Assembly (NCBI RefSeq): GCF_020171745.1
Contig: NZ_JAIVAH010000022.1
Location: 62,001 to 126,000 of the forward strand
Direction: 5' to 3'
From: Prescottella equi
Lineage (GTDB): Bacteria > Actinomycetota > Actinomycetes > Mycobacteriales > Mycobacteriaceae
Length of the DNA: 64,000 nucleotides
Positions 54,658 to 64,000 of the stretch are shown here, piece after piece. Below the pieces are notes generated by a model. The model worked only from the letters and a program-made list of their open reading frames with translations. It searched no databases and was not told the DNA's origin. The position numbers and the translations under genes were made by a program. Position 1 is the stretch's first letter; each line of letters opens with the position of its first letter.

Positions 54658-55668
54658 GTGACCACTCCCGACGCCGCGATGCGGCTCGCGATCGACGCGT
54701 CCGAGGCCGTGCGCGGCACCACCAGCCCCAACCCTCCGGTCGGTGCGGTGATCCTCGACGCGTCCGGTGAGGTCGTCGGCGTGGGCGCGACGCAGCCGCC
54801 CGGCGGCCCGCACGCCGAGGTGGTCGCGCTGGCCGCGGCAGGGGAGCGCGCCCGCGGCGGGATTGCGGTCGTCACGCTCGAACCGTGCAACCACCAGGGC
54901 CGCACCGGTCCGTGCTCGCAGGCCCTGATCGACGCGGGGGTCGGCGCGGTGCACTACGCGGTGGCCGATCCGAACCCCGCCGCGGCGGGTGGGGCGGAGA
55001 CGCTGCGACGCGCCGGGATCGAGGTGACCGGCGGGCTGCGGTCCGACGACGTCGAGCGTGGCCCGCTGCGCGCGTGGCTGCACCGCCAGCGCACCGGTCG
55101 CCCCCACGTGACCTGGAAGTTCGCCGCCACCCTCGATGGCCGCAGCGCCGCCGTGGACGGCACCAGCCAGTGGATCACCGGTCCCGAGGCGCGGGCGCGG
55201 GTGCACACCGACCGGGCCCGGCTCGACGCGATCGTCGTCGGGACCGGGACGGTGCTCGCGGACGATCCCCGGCTCACCGCACGACTGCCCGACGGCTCGC
55301 TCGCCGAGCGCCAACCGCTGCGCGTCGTGGTCGGTACGCGGGACGTCCCGGCCACTGCGAGGGTGCTGGACGATGCGGCGCCCACCCTGATACTGCGCAC
55401 CCACGACGTCGACGAGATCCTGGCCGCGCTCGCTGATCAGGACGACGTGCTGGTCGAGGGGGGACCGCGGCTCGCGGGCGCGTTCCTCGCGGCCGGGGCA
55501 GTCGATCGCATCCAGGCGTACATCGCGCCGGTGGTGCTGGGTGCGGGGTCCCACGCAGTGGAAGACGCTGGAGTGTCCACCATCGCCGAGGCGCTACGGT
55601 TTCGGCGGGAGAACGTCGAGGTCCTCGGCGACGACCTGTTGTTGAACCTGATCCCTCGGGCTCAGTAG
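54658..55668 (+). CDS. ribD: Bifunctional riboflavin deaminase / reductase
   Basis: A 336-residue protein for steps two and three of riboflavin synthesis. The N-terminal CMP/dCMP deaminase-like domain has H52-A-E54 and cysteines C77 and C86 (EPCNHQGRTGPC) for zinc. The C-terminal reductase starts around residue 145 (WKFAATLDGRSAAVDGTSQWIT) and has DVLVEGGPRLAGAFLAAG. It is called ribG in mycobacteria. GTG start, ten bases after rpe. No FMN riboswitch lies before it. Confidence 0.96.
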   Translation: MTTPDAAMRLAIDASEAVRGTTSPNPPVGAVILDASGEVVGVGATQPPGGPHAEVVALAAAGERARGGIAVVTLEPCNHQGRTGPCSQALIDAGVGAVHYAVADPNPAAAGGAETLRRAGIEVTGGLRSDDVERGPLRAWLHRQRTGRPHVTWKFAATLDGRSAAVDGTSQWITGPEARARVHTDRARLDAIVVGTGTVLADDPRLTARLPDGSLAERQPLRVVVGTRDVPATARVLDDAAPTLILRTHDVDEILAALADQDDVLVEGGPRLAGAFLAAGAVDRIQAYIAPVVLGAGSHAVEDAGVSTIAEALRFRRENVEVLGDDLLLNLIPRAQ

Positions 55669-55696
55669 TTAATCGATCCAAGGAGTGAGCGAAGAC

Positions 55697-56308
55697 ATGT
55701 TCACCGGAATCGTCGAGGAACTCGGCGAGATCGTCGCCAAGGAAGACCTGGCCGACGCGGCCCGCTTCACCGTCAAGGGGCCGCTGGTCACTTCGGATGC
55801 GGGTCACGGCGACTCGATCGCCGTCAACGGCGTGTGCCTGACGGTCGTCGACGTCCAGGGCGGCGAGGCGTTCACCGCCGACGTCATGCGGGAGACGCTG
55901 GTCAGGTCGAGCCTCGGGGCCCTCGAGATCGGCAGCCGGGTCAACCTCGAGCGTGCCGCGGCCGTCAACAGCCGACTCGGCGGTCACATCGTCCAGGGTC
56001 ACATCGACACCGTCGGCACCGTCATTTCACGCAGCCCGTCCGAGAACTGGACCGTGGTGCGCGTCTCGCTGCCGTCGAGCATCTCCCGCTACGTGGTGGA
56101 GAAGGGTTCGATCACGGTCGACGGCGTCTCCCTGACGGTGTCCGCGCTCGGCGGCGAGCCCGGTGCCGAGTACTTCGAGATCTCGCTGATCCCGACGACG
56201 CTCGGGCTGACCACGCTCGGTGCCGCGGAGCCGGGCACGCCGGTCAACCTGGAGGTCGACGTCATCGCCAAGTACGTCGAGCGCCTGCACACGGCCGCCG
56301 GCCGCTAG
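55697..56308 (+). CDS. ribC: Riboflavin synthase, alpha subunit
   Basis: A 203-residue enzyme with two similar beta-barrel halves. MFTGIVEELGEI is the defining N-terminus, CLTVVDV and SLTVSAL are the paired strands and GGHIVQGHIDTVGTV and NLEVDVIAKYVERL the second half landmarks. The ATG at 55697 is chosen for that N-terminus; AAGGAG is about 11 bases upstream. Called ribE in E. coli. Confidence 0.96.
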   Translation: MFTGIVEELGEIVAKEDLADAARFTVKGPLVTSDAGHGDSIAVNGVCLTVVDVQGGEAFTADVMRETLVRSSLGALEIGSRVNLERAAAVNSRLGGHIVQGHIDTVGTVISRSPSENWTVVRVSLPSSISRYVVEKGSITVDGVSLTVSALGGEPGAEYFEISLIPTTLGLTTLGAAEPGTPVNLEVDVIAKYVERLHTAAGR

Positions 56309-56316
56309 CCGGAATA

Positions 56317-56339
56317 ACGACCTCGTCTCACGAGGTCGT
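56317..56339 (+). terminator. Intra-operon hairpin between ribC and ribBA
   Basis: ACGACCTCGT and ACGAGGTCGT pair perfectly (10 bases, CTC loop), nine bases past the ribC stop. The 107-base gap before ribBA is the longest in the operon. It may partly terminate transcription or stabilise the ribC mRNA 3' end. No T-run follows. Confidence 0.5.
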
Positions 56340-56415
56340 ACTGTTGAGGTGCATCTGAAGCGATGCGCCGGGACATACTCGAGCACGCCAGTTCAAGATT
56401 TTGGAGCCCAAGCAC

Positions 56416-58612
<2,197 letters not shown>

Positions 58613-58632
58613 AGACCGTCGGTACCGCCGAC

Positions 58633-58638
58633 TAGCCT
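58633..58638 (+). promoter_or_regulatory. -10 box (TAGCCT) of uvrC, leaderless
   Basis: TAGCCT fits TANNNT and ends six bases before the uvrC GTG at 58645. No ribosome binding site lies between. Confidence 0.5.
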
Positions 58639-58644
58639 GGAATC

Positions 58645-60795
58645 GTGCCCGATCCCTCCACATATCGACCCGCGCCGGGAACCATCCCGGTGGAACCGGG
58701 CGTCTACAAGTTCCGCGACCCGCACGGCCGGGTGATCTACGTCGGCAAGGCGAAGAGCCTGCGGTCGCGGCTCAACTCGTACTTCGCCGACCTGTCGTCG
58801 CTGCATCCGCGGACCCGGCAGATGGTGACGACGGCCGGCAGTGTCGAGTGGACCGTCGTCAGCACCGAGGTCGAGGCGCTTCAGCTCGAGTACAACTGGA
58901 TCAAGGAGTTCGACCCTCGGTTCAACGTCCGCTACCGGGACGACAAGACGTATCCGGTCCTGGCTGTGACGCTCAATGAGGAGTACCCGCGGCTGTTCGT
59001 GTACCGCGGCCCCCGCCGCAAAGGGGTGCGCTACTTCGGCCCGTACTCCCACGCGTGGGCCATCCGCGAAACGCTCGACCTGCTGCTGCGGGTCTTCCCG
59101 GCGCGCACGTGCTCGGCCGGAGTGTTCAAGCGCCACAACCAGATCGGCCGTCCGTGCCTGCTCGGCTACATCGACAAGTGCTCGGCGCCGTGCGTCGGCC
59201 GAGTGAGCGCCGCCGAACACCGGGAGATCGTGGAGGACTTCTGCGACTTCCTGTCGGGCCGCACCGACCGTCTCGTCCGGCAGCTCGAGACCCGCATGCA
59301 GGAGGCGGCCGAAGACCTCGACTTCGAGACCGCCGCGCGGCTGCGTGACGACGTCGGCGCGCTCAAGAAGGCACTCGAGAAGCAGGCGGTCGTGCTCGGC
59401 GACGGCACCGACGCCGACCTGGTGGCGTTCGCATCCGACGAACTCGAGGTGGCCGTACAGGTCTTCCACGTCCGCGGTGGGCGCGTGCGCGGGCAGCGCG
59501 GCTGGGTGGTCGAGAAGGCGGGTGACGTCATCGAACGCGATGCGGTCGCCGCCGACGCCGGGGCGGAGTCGGAGTTGGAGATCCTCGTCGAACAATTCCT
59601 CACCCAGTTCTACGGCGAGCAGGCCGCGCTCTCCGACGGCGGCGCACCGGCCGATCAGCCCGCGAACGCGGTGCCGCGCGAGGTGCTCGTGCCCGCGCTC
59701 CCGCGTGACGTCGACGGTCTGCAGCAGTGGCTCGGCGGGCTGCGCGGAAGCTCGGTGAAGCTCCGCGTCCCGCAGCGCGGCGACAAGAAGGCGCTGGCCG
59801 AGACCGTCGAGCGGAACGCGAAGGAGGCGCTGGCGCAGCACAAGCTCAAGCGCGCCGGCGATTTCACGTCGAGATCGGCCGCGCTGCAGGGAATCCAGGA
59901 GGCACTCGACCTCGATTCGGCGCCGCTGCGGATCGAGTGCGTCGACATCAGTCACGTGCAGGGCACCGACGTGGTGGCCTCGCTCGTGGTGTTCGAGGAC
60001 GGCCTGCCGCGCAAGTCCGACTACCGGCACTACGCGATCCGGGAGGCCGCCGGTGACGGACGCTCGGACGACGTGGCGAGTATCGCCGAGGTCACCCGTC
60101 GGCGGTTCCTGCGGCACAACAAGGACAACACGGCCGTCGCCGCCGGTGGTGGTGTCGACGGCGGTGCCGATGGCGGCGACCAGGCTCCCGAGGCGGCGCT
60201 GGATCCACAGACGGGACGGCCGCGCAGGTTCGCGTACCCGCCGAACCTGTTCGTGGTCGACGGCGGCGCTCCCCAGGTCAATGCGGCCGCGGAAGTGCTC
60301 GACGAACTCGGCGTCACCGACGTCGCGGTGATCGGTCTGGCCAAGCGCCTCGAGGAGGTGTGGGTGCCGGGGGAGGAAGACCCGGTGATCCTGCCCCGCA
60401 CGAGCGAGTCGCTGTACCTGTTGCAGCGGGTCCGCGACGAGGCACATCGCTTCGCCATCACGTTCCACCGCAGCAAGCGGTCGCGTCGGATGACGGCGTC
60501 GGCTCTCGATTCGGTGCGCGGTCTCGGCGAGACGCGGCGGACCGCGCTCGTCGCGCACTTCGGCTCGGTGGCCAAACTGCGGGAGGCGACGGTCGAGGAG
60601 ATCACGGCGGTTCCCGGCATCGGCGTGGCCACCGCGCAGGCAGTGCTCGCGGCGCTCGCCGAACCGCAATCCGGACAGACCGGAACGGCGGTCGGTGCCG
60701 AGCCCGCCGCAGATGTCGCTGCGGGAGGCGTCGTGGTGGGGGATGATGTGACGGACATCGGCGCATCGGAACGAACAGGACACAGTCGCGAGTGA
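58645..60795 (+). CDS. uvrC: UvrABC excinuclease subunit C
   Basis: A 716-residue nuclease that cuts damaged DNA on both sides. The GIY-YIG nuclease is at residues 14-100 ([25 protein letters not shown]), a cysteine-rich region at 150-190, the UVR helix ([18 protein letters not shown]), then the RNase H-like 5' nuclease ([30 protein letters not shown]) and C-terminal HhH repeats ([18 protein letters not shown]). An acidic or Gly-rich insert ([15 protein letters not shown]) near residue 500 is a linker peculiar to this lineage. Overlaps rapZ. Confidence 0.96.
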   Translation: MPDPSTYRPAPGTIPVEPGVYKFRDPHGRVIYVGKAKSLRSRLNSYFADLSSLHPRTRQMVTTAGSVEWTVVSTEVEALQLEYNWIKEFDPRFNVRYRDDKTYPVLAVTLNEEYPRLFVYRGPRRKGVRYFGPYSHAWAIRETLDLLLRVFPARTCSAGVFKRHNQIGRPCLLGYIDKCSAPCVGRVSAAEHREIVEDFCDFLSGRTDRLVRQLETRMQEAAEDLDFETAARLRDDVGALKKALEKQAVVLGDGTDADLVAFASDELEVAVQVFHVRGGRVRGQRGWVVEKAGDVIERDAVAADAGAESELEILVEQFLTQFYGEQAALSDGGAPADQPANAVPREVLVPALPRDVDGLQQWLGGLRGSSVKLRVPQRGDKKALAETVERNAKEALAQHKLKRAGDFTSRSAALQGIQEALDLDSAPLRIECVDISHVQGTDVVASLVVFEDGLPRKSDYRHYAIREAAGDGRSDDVASIAEVTRRRFLRHNKDNTAVAAGGGVDGGADGGDQAPEAALDPQTGRPRRFAYPPNLFVVDGGAPQVNAAAEVLDELGVTDVAVIGLAKRLEEVWVPGEEDPVILPRTSESLYLLQRVRDEAHRFAITFHRSKRSRRMTASALDSVRGLGETRRTALVAHFGSVAKLREATVEEITAVPGIGVATAQAVLAALAEPQSGQTGTAVGAEPAADVAAGGVVVGDDVTDIGASERTGHSRE

Positions 60796-61691
60796 ACGAC
60801 CAGCAGGAACGCGGTGGGGGAGACGTCGAGGTCGCGCTCGTCACCGGGCTGTCCGGAGCAGGGCTGAGCACCGCCGCCAAGGTGCTCGAGGATCTCGGTT
60901 GGTACGTCGTCGACAATCTGCCGCCCGAACTGATCACCCGGATGGTCGAACTCGGCGTCGAGTCCGACCCGCCGATCCGACGCCTCGCGGTCGTGATCGA
61001 CATCCGCAGCCGCCCGTTCACGGGCGACCTCGGGCGCGTGGTCACGGACCTGGAGGCCATGCCGGTACAGATCCGGGTGCTCTACCTCGAGGCCAACGAT
61101 CCGGTGCTGATCCGCCGTTTCGAGCACGTGCGGCGCAGTCATCCGTTGCAGAGCGACAGCAAGGAAGGCACGCTGTCCGAGGGAATCGCGGCGGAGCGGG
61201 CCAAGCTGGCGCAGGTCCGGGCGTCTGCCGATCTGGTCGTCGACACGTCCGCGCTCGCCGTGCGCGAGTTGCGGGAGAAGATCGAGACCGCGTTCGGCGG
61301 CGAGGCCAGCAGCGTGATCCAGGTGACGGTGCAGTCCTTCGGGTTCAAGCACGGGCTGCCCATGGACGCCGACCTGGTGTGCGATGTGCGGTTCCTGCCG
61401 AATCCGCACTGGATTCCGGAACTTCGTCCGCACACCGGGCTGGAGGAGGCGGTGCGGGACTACGTCCTGTCCCGTGACGGTGCCGAGGAGTACCTCGACA
61501 CCTTCATGCGACTCCTCGAACTGACGACGGCGGGTTACCGCCGGGAGGGAAAGCGCTACATGACGATCGCGGTCGGTTGCACCGGCGGCAAGCATCGGAG
61601 CGTCGCGATGTCCGAGGCGCTCGCTGCGCGACTCGGCCGAGAGGGCGGCCTGGCCGTCCGTGTCGTCCACCGCGATGTGGGGCGCGAATGA
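60792..61691 (+). CDS. rapZ: RapZ/YvcJ-family nucleotide-binding protein
   Basis: A 299-residue protein. The N-terminal P-loop reads GLSGAGLST (19-27): leucine 25 stands where the Walker A lysine should be. [17 protein letters not shown] follows as in all family members, and the C-terminal RNA-binding-type domain has [31 protein letters not shown] and [17 protein letters not shown]. Family members bind small RNAs in enterobacteria and GTP or metabolites in others. It is locked in the uvrC-rapZ-yvcK-whiA string by 4-base overlaps. Confidence 0.94.
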   Translation: MNDQQERGGGDVEVALVTGLSGAGLSTAAKVLEDLGWYVVDNLPPELITRMVELGVESDPPIRRLAVVIDIRSRPFTGDLGRVVTDLEAMPVQIRVLYLEANDPVLIRRFEHVRRSHPLQSDSKEGTLSEGIAAERAKLAQVRASADLVVDTSALAVRELREKIETAFGGEASSVIQVTVQSFGFKHGLPMDADLVCDVRFLPNPHWIPELRPHTGLEEAVRDYVLSRDGAEEYLDTFMRLLELTTAGYRREGKRYMTIAVGCTGGKHRSVAMSEALAARLGREGGLAVRVVHRDVGRE

Positions 61692-62746
61692 CAGACGCAT
61701 CGACGACTACCGACTCTCGTCCGCCCCGGATCGTCGCGTTCGGCGGCGGTCACGGCCTGTACGCGACGCTGAGCGCGGCCCGCCGGCTCAGTTCCGACGT
61801 CACCGCTGTGGTGACGGTCGCCGACGACGGTGGCTCGTCGGGCCGCCTCCGCAGCGAACTCGGCATGATTCCGCCCGGTGACCTCCGGATGGCGCTCGCC
61901 GCGCTCGCCGCGCAGACCCCCGAGGTCCGGTCGTGGACGGAGGCGGTGCAGCACCGCTTCGGGGGGTCCGGCGCGCTCGCGGGCCACTCCGTCGGCAACC
62001 TGATCCTCGCGGGTCTGACCGAGGTCCTCGGCGACCCGGTCGCCGCGCTCGACACGGTTGCCCGGCTGCTCCAGGTGGAGGGGCGGGTGTTGCCGATGTC
62101 GACGCAGGCCCTGCAGATCGAGGCGGACGTCGTGGGTCTGGAGACGGATCCGCGGGTCAGCCGCTGCATTCGCGGACAGGTGGCGGTGGCCACCACGCCG
62201 GGCAAGGTGCGCCGCGTACGACTGCTGCCGACCGACCCGCCGGCCTGCCCCGACGCGCTCGCCGCTCTCGAGACCGCCGACCTCGCTGTTCTCGGACCCG
62301 GATCCTGGTTCTCGAGCGTCATCCCACACGTGCTGGTCCCCGAACTGCTCGACGGACTGCTGCGCACTCCGGCGCGGAAGGTGCTGATCCTCAACCTCGC
62401 GCCGGAGCCTGGGGAGACCGCCGGATTCTCCGCCGAGCGTCATCTCCACGTACTGTGCCAACACGCGCCCGAGTTCCGCGTCGACCACGTCGTCGTCGAT
62501 TCGGCATCGGTCCCGGCGGGCCGCGAGCGTGACCACCTCTGCCGCGCCGCGACGCACCTGGGCGCCGAGGTGGTCTACGCGGACGTCGCCGAGGACGGCA
62601 CCCACAAGCATCATGCGGGCAAGCTCGCGGATGTCCTCGCGAGCCTCGCGGTCCGGCAAGCGCCGGCCGGGTCGGCAACCGGGCACGACATCGAGCGAGC
62701 CACCGAACGGACAATCGGGGGAAGGGAGAGCGCCTCGTGGCGATGA
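61688..62746 (+). CDS. yvcK: YvcK/CofD-like gluconeogenesis factor
   Basis: A 352-residue protein of the YvcK family, needed for growth on gluconeogenic carbon and for cell wall shape in other Gram-positives; it binds UDP-sugars. [36 protein letters not shown] and [12 protein letters not shown] are diagnostic. The ATG at 61688 overlaps the rapZ stop. The C-terminal 30 residues are variable, and the 3' end overlaps whiA by ten bases. Confidence 0.95.
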   Translation: MTDASTTTDSRPPRIVAFGGGHGLYATLSAARRLSSDVTAVVTVADDGGSSGRLRSELGMIPPGDLRMALAALAAQTPEVRSWTEAVQHRFGGSGALAGHSVGNLILAGLTEVLGDPVAALDTVARLLQVEGRVLPMSTQALQIEADVVGLETDPRVSRCIRGQVAVATTPGKVRRVRLLPTDPPACPDALAALETADLAVLGPGSWFSSVIPHVLVPELLDGLLRTPARKVLILNLAPEPGETAGFSAERHLHVLCQHAPEFRVDHVVVDSASVPAGRERDHLCRAATHLGAEVVYADVAEDGTHKHHAGKLADVLASLAVRQAPAGSATGHDIERATERTIGGRESASWR

Positions 62747-63720
62747 CAGCCGAGGTCAAGGACGAGCTCAGCAGGCTCGCGATCACGCAGGTCAGCTGCC
62801 GCAAGGCGGAGGTGTCGGCACTGCTCCGGTTCGCGGGCGGGCTGCACATCGTGGGTGGCCGGGTCGTGGTGGAGGCCGAGGTGGATCTCGGCTCGACCGC
62901 CCGGCGACTGCGCGGCGAGATCCTCGACCTGTACGGATACCAGTCGGACGTGCACGTGCTCAGCGCCGGTGGTCTGCGGAAGAGCTCGCGCTACGTCGTC
63001 CGTGTCGCGAAGGACGGCGAGGCGCTGGCGCGCCGGACCGGCCTGCTCGACATGCGTGGTCGTCCGGTGCGCGGGCTGCCGGCCCAGGTGGTCGGGGGCA
63101 GCGTCGGCGACGCCGAGGCGGCGTGGCGCGGGGCCTTCCTGGCACACGGTTCGCTCACCGAACCGGGCCGCTCGTCGGCGCTCGAGATCAGCTGCCCCGG
63201 TCCGGAGGCCGCACTGGCCCTGGTCGGCGCGGCCCGCCGGCTGGGCATCGCGGCCAAGGCCCGCGAGGTGCGGGGCACGGACCGGGTGGTGGTCCGCGAC
63301 GGCGAGGCGATCGGCGCCCTGCTCACCCGGATGGGTGCACAGGACACGCGACTGACGTGGGAGGAACGCCGCATGCGCCGCGAGGTGCGCGCGACGGCCA
63401 ACCGCCTGGCGAACTTCGACGACGCGAATCTGCGCCGGTCGGCGCGCGCGGCGGTCGCGGCGGCGGCCCGGGTGGAGCGGGCGCTCGAGATCCTCGGGGC
63501 CGACGTCCCCGACCACCTCGCGGCTGCGGGCACGCTGCGGGCCAAGCATCGGCAGGCTTCGCTCGAGGAACTCGGCCAGCTCGCCGACCCGCCGATGACC
63601 AAGGACGCGGTGGCGGGACGGATCCGCCGGCTGCTGTCGATGGCGGACCGCAAGGCGAAGGACCTCGGGCTCCCCGACACGGAGTCGGCGGTGACCCCCG
63701 AGTTGCTCGAAGAGGCCTGA
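62737..63720 (+). CDS. whiA: WhiA sporulation/division transcription factor
   Basis: A 327-residue WhiA, a LAGLIDADG-fold protein with a C-terminal [16 protein letters not shown] is the family start, [13 protein letters not shown] marks the second half of the homing-endonuclease-like fold, [19 protein letters not shown] the linker and [25 protein letters not shown] the HTH. In a non-sporulating actinobacterium it probably controls division genes. The GTG at 62737 overlaps yvcK; an ATG six bases on is an alternative. Confidence 0.95.
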   Translation: MAMTAEVKDELSRLAITQVSCRKAEVSALLRFAGGLHIVGGRVVVEAEVDLGSTARRLRGEILDLYGYQSDVHVLSAGGLRKSSRYVVRVAKDGEALARRTGLLDMRGRPVRGLPAQVVGGSVGDAEAAWRGAFLAHGSLTEPGRSSALEISCPGPEAALALVGAARRLGIAAKAREVRGTDRVVVRDGEAIGALLTRMGAQDTRLTWEERRMRREVRATANRLANFDDANLRRSARAAVAAAARVERALEILGADVPDHLAAAGTLRAKHRQASLEELGQLADPPMTKDAVAGRIRRLLSMADRKAKDLGLPDTESAVTPELLEEA

Positions 63721-63823
63721 CGGCGACCGAACGGTCGCATCGACGTCTCGTCCCACCCTTCAGCGGCGACCTGAACCGGTTCCGGTGACCGGGTCAGATG
63801 CGCGCATTCAGGGGTGCGCCAAC

Positions 63824-63829
63824 TAGGGT
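63824..63829 (+). promoter_or_regulatory. Candidate -10 box (TAGGGT) of gap
   Basis: TAGGGT fits TANNNT in the 231-base gap between whiA and gap and would give a leader of about 115 bases. No clear -35 is seen. Confidence 0.35.
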
Positions 63830-63890
63830 GGGACTCACATCGACCGATGAGGCCCGCGCGTTTCGGTTTCGATCGGCGTGGGTATCAACG

Positions 63891-63913
63891 CGCCCGTGAG
63901 GTTCTCGCGGGCG
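63891..63913 (+). promoter_or_regulatory. Hairpin in the gap leader
   Basis: CGCCCGTGAG and CTCGCGGGCG pair over 10 bases (one G-T) with a GTT loop. It ends 38 bases before the gap GTG and leaves AAAGGAG free, so it may stabilise the transcript of a highly expressed gene. Confidence 0.4.
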
Positions 63914-63951
63914 AAATTGCACACCAGAGTAGATGGGCAAAGGAGCTAACT

Positions 63952-64000
63952 GTGACGGTCCGGGTAGGCATCAACGGCTTCGGTCGTATCGGACGTAACT
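63952..64000 (+). CDS. gap: Glyceraldehyde-3-phosphate dehydrogenase (first 16 codons)
   Basis: Only VTVRVGINGFGRIGRN is present before the window ends. The NAD-binding GINGFGRIGRN start is unmistakable. The GTG follows AAAGGAG by seven bases. Position after whiA is standard for actinobacteria, heading the gap-pgk-tpiA glycolytic operon, which would lie to the right. Confidence 0.93.
   Translation, partial: MTVRVGINGFGRIGRN

Overview
The window is high-GC actinobacterial chromosome. Dense GTG/ATG starts, 4-base stop/start overlaps, mycobacterial-type gene sets (mIHF, WhiA, RibBA, two small PH-like membrane proteins, a helicase-degenerate PriA) and protein sequences close to remembered Mycobacterium tuberculosis counterparts point to the Nocardiaceae, most likely Rhodococcus or a close relative. 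Nearly all of it is protein coding; I see no rRNA, tRNA, CRISPR array, insertion sequence or prophage.

Region 1 (1-6720) is an accessory sulfur-scavenging locus on the minus strand: an AtsK/Rv3406-type alkylsulfatase, a second TauD-family dioxygenase, a large type I arylsulfatase and a family-5 ABC solute-binding lipoprotein that runs off the window. A TetR regulator is divergent. A 28-base motif with dyad character is repeated in front of two of the minus-strand genes.

Region 2 (6766-20986) holds rarA, a DUF6629-type membrane protein, alaS, ruvX, mltG and the shikimate set aroE, aroC, aroK, aroB, aroQ, then a convergent membrane protein, and pepQ, efp, nusB. Region 3 (21115-29993) is the pyrimidine operon pyrR-pyrB-pyrC-(PH-like membrane protein)-carA-carB-pyrF with a PyrR-type RNA hairpin over the first ribosome binding site, closed by a strong terminator.

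Region 4 (30473-36538) is mihF, gmk, rpoZ, coaBC, metK, priA. Region 5 (36570-41779) is a mixed accessory stretch: a small secreted protein, an EthD-like protein, CorA, a secreted lipase, a small HhH-like protein and a membrane alpha/beta hydrolase. fmt and rsmB follow.

Region 6 (44349-53953) is accessory metabolism. It has a four-gene, fully overlapping cassette (GT2 glycosyltransferase, short acyl-CoA dehydrogenase-like protein, PIG-L deacetylase, NodS-like methyltransferase), then phosphoketolase, a zinc alcohol dehydrogenase and a GH65 disaccharide phosphorylase.

Region 7 (53964-64000) returns to core genes: rpe, the riboflavin operon ribD-ribC-ribBA-ribH with a PH-domain gene, then uvrC-rapZ-yvcK-whiA, and the first codons of gap. 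The least explained system is the glycan/lipid-type cassette at 44668-47754. The main sequence-level curiosities are the in-frame 24-bp tandem repeat at the start of ruvX, the shared motif of the sulfur locus, and a hairpin around the priA start codon.
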